The notes beneath the pieces were generated by a model, which was given only the letters and a program-made list of their open reading frames with translations, made no database searches and was not told the DNA's origin. Position numbers and translations under genes: made by a program. Positions 13,219 through 24,597 of a DNA stretch of 64,000 nucleotides are shown here, in pieces. This DNA comes from Siphonodentalium dalli (Eukaryota; Mollusca; Scaphopoda; Gadilida; Siphonodentaliidae), in contig CP136066.1 of NCBI GenBank assembly GCA_032622095.1, positions 135,253,917 to 135,317,916 on the forward strand. The letters are read 5' to 3'. Numbering within the stretch: the stretch's first letter is position 1; each line of letters opens with the position of its first letter.

Positions 13219-13868
13219 CTATTATATATTTTTGAGACTTCCGTATATGTGTGTGTATATGTGTATATTTGTCCTCTATAGACTCGAAAACGGCTGCACC
13301 GATTGGGCTCAAACTTCCCATCTAAGGGTAACCACGGGAATGGTCGTCGCGGCGTTTTGGAGAAGCTCAGAACACCCATTCTCCACTCTCAGTCACAAAA
13401 AACGGCACTTCGGGTTCCTATCCGCAGTGTCGTTGATAAAGAGCGTATGTGCGTAATGTGATTCTTATGTTTGTACACGGGCGTCAGCGTCGGTATCGAG
13501 ACACGAGCGTGTTGTGTGGTTCTTACGTACTTAGGGCTTCCTAGGAACTGGGATCGGGTCAGTTTTTCCGCCCTAGGTGATCTTCACCTTGAAACGGGTA
13601 CCCACAAATGATATATGTATGTGTCCTTTATAGACTCGAACCGATTGAGCTCAAACTTGCTTCCTATGGGAAGTGTCATGGGCGAGTTAAATTGTGACCC
13701 CGACCTGACCTTGACAATATTCAATTCAAGGTCAAATCGGGTAAAACTGGCGGTTTTCGACGAAATTTTACACATAGGTGCAGCATACGTGTCTCGGAAG
13801 CTGTTGCAATTGCTTTTTCGAACAAAGCTATGAGACGAACCACGCCAGTGGCGGGCTAACCTGCTAGT
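13219..13868 (-). mobile_element. CTAGCAGG repeat family, array unit 3
   Basis: Begins CTATTATATATTTTTGAGAC, immediately after the end of unit 2, and ends CCAGTGGCGGGCTAACCTGC followed by TAG. Its left block repeats CTCGAAAACGGCTGCACCGA. Shared end sequences with units 1 and 2 define the tandem arrangement. Confidence 0.55.
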
Positions 13869-13940
13869 ACATTATAATTTGCTAGTTTTGTGTTCGCGAT
13901 ATATATATAAGGTTTTTACGACTAGGCCTTCTTTATACAT

Positions 13941-14290
13941 TTCGCAATATAAAAGTTGGCGACTGAAACCTTCTAATATTCTACGATATGACTTTAGATA
14001 ATTGCATGTCCAATTAATTCTTAGATTTTACAATTGGAAATATTTCTTCACGTTCTGCGATATAAACGTTGGGAACTAAAACTATCTCTTAAAATTGTAT
14101 AATATGAATTATGAGTCTTGTCCAATGTATTCTAAGTGTTTAAAATTGGAAATACTTTTTCAAGTTCTGCGATATAAAAGTTGGCAACTAAAATACCCTT
14201 TAACATGAATGTTGAACATTGTCCAATAAATTCTTATATGTTTGCAATTGGAAATACGTTTTCACATTCTACAATATATAAATTAGCACT
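13941..14290. repeat. about 110-bp tandem repeat, four diverged copies
   Basis: Copies start near 13941, 14053, 14165 and 14267 with TTCTGCGATATAAAAGTTGG or variants; each also holds TGTCCAATAAATTCTTA and ACAATTGGAAATAC. The 117-codon open frame starting at 14181 runs through this repeat and is not taken as a gene. Confidence 0.75.
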
Positions 14291-15109
14291 TGAAATTGTG
14301 ACCTTGATGACGGCCCTTCATACGTCGCAGCCATTTTGGACGATTTTCCGAAAATGGTCTCTTCACAGTACTATAGGGACCCAGATTTCAAAGATATGTT
14401 ATTCAACGCGGTCACATCATCACATGTATATCGTTGTTATTTTACTTATATACTCCTCGAGTTCGATTATCTCTCTTTATTGTGTCGTTTTTATATCTGG
14501 CATAACTATACATAATGAATTGGACCTTGCGTGATTTCTCGATTCAAATTAAAGCCACTTATTTCAGTCTGAGGAAAGAATCGGAAATCTACGAATTTTC
14601 TCATCTGAATCAGAATGCGCAATCCCGTTGAGCAATGGGGCTTTAAAATCACCAAGGATGTGATCGCTCAACTTTGAACTGTTGATATAGATTTTGGGTT
14701 ATAAAATAATAAGAGAAGCTTTTTCGCCTTTTATTGATATGTTCATACAGCAACAACTTACAATATGGGACAACGAATAGTGCTTTTTAGACAATTACGT
14801 TGTTCGTCAGTCAAACATGCCACGAGTTTGACAAGGTATTTTGGTTGGAAATGTTGTGCAGGCAGAGAGATCGCATCTAATTGAAAGCCAACATAGCATT
14901 CAAACCCTCGATTATTTGTTGTCCGATTCTAGTACATCAATATGAAAATGTGTTCATGAACTGTACCAGAAAGTAATAAATGAAACTATATCAATTACAC
15001 TGCAATTTAACTTGGAGAGGCACTAATGTTATGATGAGCATAAACAATAAGGAAAGTCAAAAAGTTTTAGTGAAGAGATTGTATTGTGAATAGAGTAAAC
15101 TGTTTTTAT
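14291..15109. other. unassigned DNA
   Basis: Nothing recognised apart from a CAGCCATTTTGG motif near 14329. Confidence 0.4.
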
Positions 15110-15400
15110 TTCAATCATTTCTCTGATTGGAAAATGCAGGCTGCACTGTGTCCCGAATTTTAAGGATTTAGTCATGCAAACAGTAAAATATAAGATAGCT
15201 GCCGGCGGCCATGTTTTCTTCGGAAATTGTTCAAATTCAATAGCTCCCGCGGATCTGGATGTGATACCAAATATGCCTATCAATTTTCAAAACAATTCTC
15301 AAATAAACATGGACTGAAAGTTGTGCCAATGAATTTAAATATGAAATCCAAGATGGCTGCTAGCGCCCATGTTTTTTTAACGAATTTGGTGGGGGGATTG
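15110..15400. repeat. about 160-bp duplication with AAGATGGCTGC-like motif
   Basis: AGATAGCTGCCGGCGGCCAT (15192) and AGATGGCTGCTAGCGCCCAT (15352) lie 160 bp apart within similar flanks, each followed by GTTTT and preceded by an AT-rich stretch. The minus-strand frames across the two copies share the reading KKTW..AAIL, confirming duplication rather than coding function. Confidence 0.6.
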
Positions 15401-15657
15401 TCGAAGGACACACGACTAACGACAACCCTGTGGCAATAGCTAAACTTGACTTCGTCACTTGTGCTAAAAATAAATGTCGCGTATTCCGACAAGATACAAA
15501 ATATTTATCGCGCATTCAACTTTAAAAATAATCCCTCATTTATCACATAAACAGAGTCAACTGCGCATGAAACAATAAAGAGCCTCCCTTGTTATCATTT
15601 TCCTGATATGTTACAATAAATGGCGTTTGTCTCACTTTTGTGGGGAAAGTTGAAAAC

Positions 15658-15821
15658 AGCTGATGAATGTCTAAACGTTTGGTAAACAAACAGCCGATGA
15701 ATGTCTAAAAATTTGGTAAACAAAGAGCTGATGAATGTATAAACATTTGGTAAACAAACAGCTGATGAATGTATAAACATTTGGTAAACAAAGAGCTGAT
15801 GAGTGTCTAAACATTTGGTAA
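15658..15821. repeat. 34-bp tandem repeat, 4.8 copies
   Basis: Starts at 15658, 15692, 15726, 15760 and 15794, exactly 34 bp apart. Each unit reads AGCTGATGAATGTCTAAAC then TTTGGTAAACAAAC with few substitutions. Confidence 0.95.
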
Positions 15822-16759
15822 GTCTTTTCGTGGAAGTCCGTGTATTAATAAAACACGCGTTGTTCGATCAATTCGCAGGAATGTCATAAAAATGATAAGT
15901 TTATCGGCAATATGCGGAGGATTGAAAATTATGTTGGACTTAACAATTTTGGGATCAATTATTACAGCCTATGGTCGCCAACCACAATATATGTTTCAAG
16001 CTCAACCAAATAAAACGCGTTATCATATACCAACAGAGTGCTCTCTCATTCTGGAAAAAAAAATTCCCTGTCGCACAAATGATACTCGATCCCGTTCACG
16101 ACCTCCCAGAAAAACCCATCTTATCCGCACATCAGGTATTGGCATATAAATGGCTCTGTGTTTGGTTGGCCTGTGGCAAGATCCCGTGATTGAGTAATCT
16201 TTCCAATATGTCCTCAATTTGGAATCAATAAACCCTTAATAACTCTTCGACACTCTGGCGCAGATATGGTGTCCTATAGTCGTATATGGGCTAGCTTCAT
16301 GTCCGACGAACGCAGATGCATTGTAGGAGACTTACACGAACTTGTATTAATTGATTAATTAATTATATTTGCCTTGAAATTCGTCAAAGGAGTATATTTA
16401 CATTAACATTTCGTGCGTAGAGGGCTTATATATATAAATTGCGTCAAAATTAGGGTAGAAAAATCACAGAATCAATTAATTAATTTCAGTAAAAATAACG
16501 AGAATAAAAAATGCGAGAAACTAAGAAATAAAAAATAATAAATTGAGCTACATCGAATTGAGCCAATATTATGTCACATTGCTGCGATTGAAGATTCGAG
16601 ACTCGGGCTTCACATTAGCTGCATTAATTGTACTTCGCCGACTTAGGCTGCTGATATTAGGCTGTTGTCATTGATTCGCCCAGGTCTCTTAGATTTAATT
16701 CGTATTTGTCTTGATTACAGTCGCAAATGGCGCTTTCACTATAACACATCGTAACATGA
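15822..16759. other. unassigned DNA
   Basis: AT-rich, with AATTAATTAATT-type runs near 16345 and 16470. No gene recognised. Confidence 0.4.
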
Positions 16760-16768
16760 CCATTTTGG

Positions 16769-17859
16769 CATGGACGTGGCTAGAGGGTCTCCGTTGCGGG
16801 GGTGTTCATTTTGGGAAATTCCAACTTCACCTCCCCCCCCCCCTGAATCAGAATCAGACCAAACACAAGTTTTGCATAATTCCATTTGCACCCCCGCCCC
16901 TTGCACCTCAGTGCTCAGGCCTAATATCCTATATATTCATAAACCATGGTTCTATATTCCCGGTATGAGAACATTCAGATATTTTAACCTGAAAATTGCA
17001 TAAATCGTAACATCTAGTGGTCTAACTCCAGACAAGTGCACACGGCTACGGACAAGAGACCAAGACACACCGGCCCGACCATGGTTGTTCGGCCCGATGT
17101 GAGAAAATTTTGAAAACTATACAATAAAATCGCAATTCCTAGCATCTAGAATGGCCTCAACTGAAGCTTTCCTAGTGCTGGAAATTTCAAACCTTATACT
17201 CCCCCATCAGGTTGGAAAATTCTCCGAAGACCATTTCAGTCCACGAGTTTGACCAAATGTAGTAAAATATTGTTTTTATAACCAATTAGCAGTTTTGTAT
17301 TGACCACGGTGAAGGGACAATGGTTCGGCCAGGTGTGCGTACATTTTAAATTTGAACAAGAAAATCGCTAAATGCTAGAATCTAGACCAGCATCAAGCCG
17401 TCCTAGAGTTGGAAATTTCAAACCTGACACCTCCACTGAGGTTGGAAAATTTCCAACTGATGAGAGTTCCAATGACAATGTTGACCAAATGTATGACTAT
17501 ATTTTTTTCTTAAATTAACTAGCAGTTTGTGACTGGCCACGGTGGAGATACCAGGACACAAGCTTTCCAAGTGTTGGAAATTTTCAACCTGTCATCCCCC
17601 CCCCCCCCCCCTCAAGGTGGAAATATCCAACTGATGACCATTTCAGTCCAAAATCTTGACCAAAAATAGGAAAGTATGCAAATATTGGTCCAAAAACAAT
17701 ATATTATTTGAAAATCAAACTACAAGAACATTTCAACCTATTGTTGGCGTGAAATTTCCAACTATAATGTTTTGGCAGGTATGAAATTTCCAACTGTTGA
17801 AAAATTTCACCAAAGTTGGGGGGTGAGACACCCCCAAATCCCCTGTCGCCACGTCTCTG
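16769..17859. mobile_element. hAT-type MITE with palindromic internal repeats
   Basis: Left end CATGGACGTGGCTAGAGGG; right end, reversed, CAGAGACGTGGCGACAGGG. CCATTTTGG (16760-16768) and CCATTTGG (17860-17867) flank it and look like an 8-9 bp target duplication. CAGNG-type ends with an 8-bp duplication are the hAT signature. The inside carries three or four repeats (near 17171, 17402 and 17567) with GTTGGAAATTTC and, further on, a complementary GGTTGGAAAATT, plus a run of 16 C at 17596-17611. No transposase frame, so non-autonomous. Confidence 0.75.
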
Positions 17860-18007
17860 CCATTTGGCGACAATGTACTTATTAAAGATGTAGAGTCATA
17901 TACTCACTTTGATGTCCACATCTCAACGTACATTTTCAACATTAACCTGAATCAGACATGTTCATCTAATGTCAAAAACAATTCATGGTAAGAAAGAACT
18001 GAATGAA

Positions 18008-18712
18008 ACAGCTTAATTCTGACCTTCAACCGGTCTCAACACCCGATGAAGTTAAAGGTTGGATATATACACGGAACGTCTACTCACTACATTTGTACCA
18101 TGTGCTGTTTTAAATGTCAAAAGAATGGCCACGGCCAAGAGAATTGCAAGCACAAATGCATACAGATGAGAAACAACTCTCATATCCATAAGTTTGACAC
18201 GATATACTTGAAGAGAATCGTTTAACTTTGAAAGACACCAGACAGTGATTGAAGTTGCCGGTTGGGCGAAAGACGTTCTTCTTTTTTCACCAAATGCTCA
18301 CGCAGGTTCATCAAATATCATCTTGTCAATGCAAAATACGACGTTACTTACCATATTTCTTTGGGGATCCTTGGTAAATCTAATTCAATTTATTTGCTAT
18401 ATTTTTTTTTTTTTTTTTTTTTTTTTAATAATTTTTATTGAAATCAAAACAAACATAATATTACATGTATTATACAAAATGACATCAACAAAAAACAGGG
18501 ACAATCATATTTTAAAGCCAAGGAGGGGATGTCAGTATAGCATGTTTAATTTGCTATATTGATAATGTATTCCACTTGTATTCTTGTACTAATTGTATGC
18601 GCGTTATAGTCTGTGTTTGCACACTATAGTAGTTAGTCATTTCGTGCATTTATATTGCTGACAACAAGTGGAAACATTTCCTCTTGGGTGCTTTTATTTG
18701 TACATAGTTCAT
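18008..18712 (+). pseudogene. LINE ORF1 zinc-knuckle remnant with 3' UTR
   Basis: The plus strand at about 18107-18150 reads CFKCQKNGHGQENC, a CX2CX4HX4C knuckle, the same one found in the ORF1 copies at 55285 and 59424. Further on, GTTGCCGGTTGGGCGAAAGA (18252) corresponds to the ORF1 region at 55861, and CTCTTGGGTGCTTTTATTTG (18680) is shared with the 3' UTR at 56150. The 5' leader and most of ORF1 are gone. A poly(A) retrocopy interrupts the 3' UTR. Confidence 0.75.
18404..18548 (-). mobile_element. poly(A) retrocopy with 12-bp target duplication
   Basis: ATTTGCTATATT occurs at 18392-18403 and again at 18549-18560, while the sister LINE copy near 56038 has a similar sequence once. Between them the minus strand ends with AATAAAAATTATT and a run of 23-25 A (T at 18402-18426). 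A poly(A) signal, tail and target duplication are the hallmarks of LINE-driven retroposition. The roughly 120 bp body could be an mRNA 3' UTR or a LINE end; I cannot tell which. Confidence 0.8.
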
Positions 18713-18718
18713 TGTTTA

Positions 18719-20411
18719 AGGGGTTTGTTACGTGAGCCGGGACAACCCGGTCTGCCGGGACAACTCGATCACGCTGTTATGTGAGCCGAGACAACTCGGT
18801 TAACCGGGTCAACTCGGTTTGACGTTCACACAACTAGCTATATAATTATCTAGCTGTCAATCACGCGTCACGACGTCAGTCCATAATGTCGGCACGCCCA
18901 TAACTGTGTGGCTTTGGTTGTCAATAAACGTCGCTAACAGAATAGGATATAATAACATATAATATTTATTGCAATACACCAGATATATAGGCAGTTGCAA
19001 GTTACATGATGAGTTAAAACTTAAAACATGTAAATACAAACGAACATAAATTGTGTTCAATATAACTGTTTGATGCAATGCGTTGTCATTCAACGGCCAC
19101 CAATAACTTATCAGGTTTATCTCTATAATATACTAAACTTTCAAAGACCCCCTTCTTAGAAAGAACAACCGGATCATGTTGCATACGGTCTTTATAATCT
19201 TTGCATCAGCATTTCTCATAATTGTTTGAAAATTTTCACGATCGCTCATTTTTGAAAATTCACCGTTATTTTCTTGAATATCTCGAAATAGTCTCGCCCT
19301 GAGATCAGAGTATGCGCTACACTCGATAACAAAATGATATTCAGTTTCAACACGTGCCTGATCGCACATTGTACACAGTCTGTTTTTAACTGGAGTTTTC
19401 GGTTGTTTATGTCTACCTTTCTCTATTTCCCAATTGTGATTACTAATACGAAGTCTTGTAAACATTTCTCGCGCTTCTTTGGCATCGTGTATGTTCGAGG
19501 AAAGGCTCCATTATATACTTATCCTTAACGGATTTGCTCCAGACGATTTTCATCATCGTATATCTCGCATATAAATTTCTCGATATGTCTTGATTTCAAA
19601 TCATTCGATATATTTGTCATGTGCAATTAGTTTTCCGATGTCATTAACTTTTATGTTATCTGTTGCTAAATTTTGCATCCAACACTTAGTGTTGGGTAAT
19701 GTACACTTTAGTGATTCAGAGAATGAATCAGAGAGTATACCTGTAACTTTTATTTGAGAAATTCTGCTCATATATTTGAAAATCTGTACAATCGCGTCAT
19801 TGATTATTGGGAACCGACATAGCTCGGCTCTAGAAGCATGGTTAGATGCTTTCTGGCTTATACCTAATATTCGTTTACAGAATTTCAGGTGTTCTTGTTC
19901 ACATGGGTTATTATCAGTACAACGAAAATTTAGATCGGTTGACCAAACTTCACAACCATATAACAGAATGCCATACAGAATAACCTACATTTTGTACTTA
20001 TAGTTAAGTTTATCCGTGACTTTATTGAATTTGTTAAGAAATAAATAGCTTTGATTGCTTTTGAACTTATGTTTTCCTGTTTTTTTTTCATCTTCCCAGT
20101 AGAACTTAATGTAACACCTAAGTATTTATACTCGTCTAACGTCATGTCAATTCAAGTCACAACGAATCGTGTTACGTTCCAGACTTCCATCCCGGCTAGG
20201 TGGGATGACTCGCTGATACCTGAGCCGAGTTGTCAAGGCTAACCGAGTTGTCCCGGCTAGGCGGGACGGGACAACTCGGTGACGCCGAGTTGACCCGGCT
20301 CGTGTAACAGCACACCATATGTTCAGTGAGCAAAGCACATTAGACCGAGCCACTAGGCAAACCGAGTTGTCCCGGCAAGCCGAGTTGTCCCGGCTCATGT
20401 AACAAGCCCCT
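18719..20411. mobile_element. TIR element with CCGGGACAACTCGG arrays
   Basis: Left end AGGGGTTTGTTACGTGAGCC and right end, reversed, AGGGGCTTGTTACATGAGCC, bordered by TA on both sides (18717-18718 and 20412-20413). Both subterminal regions repeat a CCGGGACAACTCGG/CCGAGTTGTCCCGG motif: about five times on the left (18738-18820) and about nine on the right (20220-20395). There is no transposase. A minus-strand LINE ORF2 remnant fills the middle. Short TIRs, a TA target and subterminal repeats suggest a DNA transposon; the superfamily is not certain. Confidence 0.7.
18857..20145 (-). pseudogene. LINE ORF2 C-terminal remnant (RT thumb and terminal zinc motif)
   Basis: From 20145 downward the minus strand reads LDEYKYLGVTLSSTG, the EYKYLG block that follows the RT palm in LINE ORF2 proteins. 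At 19465-19133 it reads NRLCTMCDQARVETEYHF then VIEC, the CX2C...HX4C terminal zinc-knuckle of many LINEs, followed by DLRARLF. The part between (about 19470-19930) has lost its frame. The 3' UTR probably runs to about 18857. It lies wholly inside the TIR element above. The upstream RT core is absent. Confidence 0.8.
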
Positions 20412-21243
20412 TATGGTGTCCCCCACTGTCTGCTTTGTATATAGTATGGTCGATAAACTCAAAGTTTAGGGTCAACATAGAATAAATTTGAACTAAGTTG
20501 GTTTGTATACCATTTTGAAGAGGAATATATCCTCTATTACATATCCAAAAATCGCTAAAATCCGCTATGAGAATTTTTTGTAATTCAAGATGGCGTCCAA
20601 TATGGCTGACACTTTCCGTTGAGTCAATTTGATGCAATTATATATAGTGTCATCTTGGCATAAATATTGTATAACACGTATACATGTATAACGCCACCTG
20701 TTCATGCCAAAATTGGAACTCTCCACCCAAGATGGCCACCAAAATGGCAACCGGAAGAGGAAAATGTTAAGTTTTTACTGATATCTTTAAGACAAGTTTC
20801 TGCTGTTTGAAACTGGTTGAGAATTGTGACTTTATTTTGTATTTAGCATATTAATTGACCATTTGAACAATGAACTATGCCATTCATGGCGTCACCACCC
20901 CATCCGATCACTCAAAAATTCGATTTTACAGAACATAACATTTCACAAAAAAACCATTGGGATTCTAGTCATGTTTCATCACGATATGGGAAGTGCTATG
21001 CAATGTAAGTGATGCATTCTATTTTTTATGGACAGTCCAACTCAATGATACAAAAATTGTCACTTTGGATAAAAATGGCGGCCAAAATGTGGAAAATGGT
21101 AAATATTGCACCAGCGTACCATGCAACCGCTTATGTTGGGGTTGATGAACAAATTAACTATTCTGTCTTATATACATTGAATACTAACATTTCTTATGCA
21201 CCTTGATTCATTTTTATTATATTAACAAGTGAAATTACCAGAA
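20412..21243. repeat. AAGATGGC-motif repeat region, outer left part
   Basis: Contains CAAGATGGCGTCCAATATGG (20587), CAAGATGGCCACCAAAATGG (20731) and AAAATGGCGGCCAAAATG (21075), spaced within otherwise AT-rich sequence. Similar to the foldback arms at 43-48 kb. No matching copy was seen beyond the right arm at 24915. Confidence 0.55.
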
Positions 21244-21615
21244 TTATGGAATTTTTCTCTCACAAACTTGGCATCAAAATCGGCAAAAAATCACCTTTCA
21301 GGTTTGTACCATTTTTTCAAGTAAAATGGAATTACTTTGGTATTAAAGGTGATTTTTATTTTTGATCTGTCTTAAATGTGTCACACTGTGGTATTTTAGG
21401 CAAAATTACTCAAGATGGCTTGCAAAATAGCAACCAAATTTGGTAAAAAAAAAGTTGATTTGTCACATATATTCGAACATTATTCTCTACTGTTCCGAAA
21501 AAGGAAGCAAATTGTAACTCACTTGGTTATTGAACATGCTACTTAATCAACTGACAACTATATGTAATATTCTGGTTGTCACAGTACATTATGAGGCATG
21601 ACAAATCATTTTAAG
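21244..21615 (+). repeat. inverted-repeat arm, left
   Basis: Pairs with the reverse complement of 24598-24915. Landmarks in order: ACTTGGCATCAAAATCGGC, ACTCAAGATGGCTTGCAAAA, ACCAAATTTGGTAAAA, GAACATGCTACTTAATCAAC and GAGGCATGAC. The arms are diverged, so the pairing is old. Confidence 0.75.
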
Positions 21616-21839
21616 GGATGCAATATGGAATTTGTCCATATCTTCTTTTGGGATGTTGTCCATGTTTTTGAAGGGAATGGGCAGAACGTTGAAACGGAAC
21701 TGGCCCATTAGCATCAAAATTGACTTATAAACTATTGTCAGGAAACCGTTTCCTTCATATTGCATAGAAAACTCTAGTAAGTTGGAGAACAATCTGATAT
21801 TACCTATTACCTCTCTAGCGATTAACATATCCTTGAGTC

Positions 21840-22450
21840 ATAGTGATAAGGTGGAGGTACATCAATACAATCACACATGACCATGCAGTCACTCCTTTAT
21901 ACACATGACTATCACATAAATGACCATATGCTTTACACACATAAACCTCACCCATTACCATACAGCCACATTTGGGTATACCCATACACCCAGCACATGG
22001 CCATAAAGCTATGAGTAACCATGCAGGCACACCAAGTATACTAAACCTCACCCATGACCATATAATCAGACCTGCATACATATTTACTACATTCACGAAC
22101 ATACAGAAACCTCTTGTATACCTAATCGCCTCACTATTCGTAATAAGTCACTCCATGTATATATATTTGTCACATGCATGGCCATATAGCAACTCAAGAT
22201 ATACATATACACCCCACACATGACCATATAGTCACTCCTGGTATATATAGTATACATGTAAACCCCACTAATGGCCTTATGGCCCTTCTAGATATACCAA
22301 TGTCCCGCAAACACGGTCACTCATACACTCCATATTTTCATACACACCCACCCATGACAATTCAGCCTCTCGATGAAAACTCATAAACCACATTCGTGTT
22401 CATACGGTCAGTCCTTGTATTTGTATACCAATTCACATCACCATTAATTT
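21840..22450. repeat. degenerate ~45-bp satellite-like repeat
   Basis: ACCATATAGTCACTCC-type cores recur near 21879, 21923, 21957, 21999, 22058, 22179, 22225, 22272, 22313, 22357 and 22402, mostly 42-47 bp apart, joined by GTATATACATATACACCCCA-like sequence. An isolated similar stretch lies near 23375. The open frames here (21815-22386) follow from the repeat. Confidence 0.6.
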
Positions 22451-22497
22451 TGCCATACTGGTACTCCCTATATACATATTGGCCATAACTAAGAAGA

Positions 22498-23129
22498 TTC
22501 AAATACAGCTTAAGTGCAAACACGTTAGAATTTTTTTACAAAACTTACGTTCTGCCAATAATGGATTATGCAGATGTAGTTTGGTACTGTGCACCACAAT
22601 ACTGGATGGACAAACTTGAACAACCGCGTTTTTTCTACTCGTACCACTGGACAACCGCACATTATAGGAAATCAGTCCTCCTAAACACAACCCATGAGTG
22701 GAATAAGCTCCTTCGTTTGTCATAGATTCTGAAAATATATCCGATTTTAAAACTCACCTAAACATAATCGCCCCTGCTCCAAAACCCTATCCACTTTATA
22801 GAACAGGTAATCGGAATGTTAGTGTGAACCATTGTAAACTCCGAAACTATTGTAGCGACTTAAAGAGTGACATGCAAAATAATCACATAGCTGATAGTCC
22901 TAAATGTCAATGTGGTTTTCCGAAGGAGGATGCTAGTCATTTCTTCTTCCACTGTCCATTGTTCACCAACCAGAGAAGAATATTTTACCACAAACTTGAA
23001 ACAAATAACTTTCATATAGAAAATATTATGCATCTTCTCTGTGGAATCTCTGAAAATGACCACAGAAGAAATATATTGCTATTTCATATTACACAGTCCT
23101 ACATTACTGCAACTAAACGTTTTGGGTAA
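22498..23129 (+). pseudogene. LINE ORF2 C-terminal remnant
   Basis: A frame without ATG from 22498 reads FFYKTYVLPIMDYADVVW, the YK.Y..P.LDYAD..W block of LINE RTs, and ends at a stop near 22722 after EWNKLLRL. A second frame (22824-23129) reads CKLRNYCSDL then CQCGFPKEDASHFFFHC, the terminal CX1C...HX4C zinc knuckle. The segment between is frameshifted, and the RT catalytic core is missing. It sits between the arms of the 21-25 kb inverted repeat. Confidence 0.8.
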
Positions 23130-23534
23130 CTTCGATCATATATTTTTCTCTGTTATGTCAACCTGTCATTGAAAACAATTAAAAATTTAAATGCCCGGCC
23201 TTTTTAGACACAACTTATGACAACGTGAGGGTAAAACTGGACACAATAAAACTCCACTCATAGCACACTCTGTACAAATATTCACATAATTTCCCTGCTT
23301 AAATATTCACAAATTTCATCCTGTCATCTTGTTTAAATGTTTTGTTATACCTTTTGTGCGGGAGAGGCCACACACACGGCCATTCGTACACTCCAGACTT
23401 GCAAATACAGCTCAACATGACAATTCATGGGGGTGGGTTCCATTCAAGTGAGTCAGAGCTTTGAATAAAAATTTTAGTTGCAAATTAGCAAAGTCTAATG
23501 TTTGTCAAGCTACACGGCTGACAGAAACAACGTT

Positions 23535-24290
23535 ATAATAATACTACTAATAATAATAATAATAATAATAATATTTGTATAGCGCTTATCCCCAATAAGC
23601 GGGCCCTAAGCGCTTGACATAAACATAAACATGAAATATAAATATACACAATATCAAAGTCACTTTCTGAAACGCCGCGCAAACAAGTAAGTTTTCAATG
23701 ACTTTTTAAAGTCGTCAAGAGATGGTGACTCTTTTATGTTCAATGGCAGAGGATTCCATGCATTTGCGCATGTTACTTTGAAAGATCGGTAGCCAACCGT
23801 GATCAAATTAGCACCAGATGGTGTCAAAAGAAGTTTGTCCTCTGAACGAAGTGATCGGTGTGGGACATACGGAACAAGGATATCACTGAAGTATGCTGGA
23901 AGAGCTTTGGAGTCATGGATTGCTTGATATGCATATGTAACAAGTTTATAAATAATCCTATCTGTCACAGGTAGCCAATGTATTTCTTGCAACATTTCAT
24001 CTATGTCGTCAGATCTTTTACGACACAGAACTATCCTTGCAGCAGTGTGTTGCAGACGCTGAAGCCTGGTAATTTGGATAGATGGTATACCAGTCAAAAG
24101 AGAGTTGCAATAGTCAAGTCGACTGAGAATCAGAGATGAAGCAAGTTTTTTTTTAGCTGAGTCAGTGTTTATGTATTTCCTCATTTGACCCAGTTTTCGA
24201 AGTTCAATATATATTGTCTTGCATATCTGGCTAATATGTGATGTCATAGAGAGTGATCTATCCAAAACTAAAGGTTCTTCGCGCTATCTG
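23535..24290 (-). pseudogene. L2/CR1-like LINE 3' end with (AAT)n tail
   Basis: The minus-strand frame 24265-23660 (201 codons, open) holds the typical order SRLDYCNSLLTG, LQRLQHTAARIV, IHWLPVTDRIIYK, PYVPHRSLRS and NAWNPLP, the C-terminal part of L2/CR1-type ORF2 after the RT palm. After the stop the minus strand gives AAGCGCTATACAAATATT and then (ATT)n (23535-23572), the AAGCGC plus short-tandem tail used by L2-type elements. It is 5'-truncated at about 24290. The open frame suggests it is younger than its LINE neighbours. Confidence 0.88.
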
Positions 24291-24597
24291 AGAAATAAAC
24301 TTGGTTACCATCAATAGTCATAACATCTATGCCCACCATCTGCATCAGATATTCTATCACTGAGAGATATGCATTAGTCAGTATTAGGGGTTATGACTAA
24401 ACAGTTTCAATTGTCAATATATTATTAAAAAAACATCTATAAGTGTACAAATCCTGAGATAAGGGGGTGGTCACAAATTTGTCGCAGTTAAAAAGCATTT
24501 ATTTTTATGTGCGTAGGGGAGTGGTGGGTCCCTGGTGGGGTGGCATTTTCGAAAGACCTGTGTACGTAATAATTTTTTGGCAGGCCCCCTGACTGCA

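Noticed and set aside
14181-14534. 117-codon open frame
   Set aside because: Its first third is the end of a 110-bp tandem repeat and the rest shows no domain.
15658-15821. CRISPR-like regular repeat
   Set aside because: Units are contiguous with no variable spacers, and the genome is eukaryotic.
18245-18562. 105-codon open frame
   Set aside because: It runs through the poly-T stretch of a retrocopy and LINE 3' UTR.
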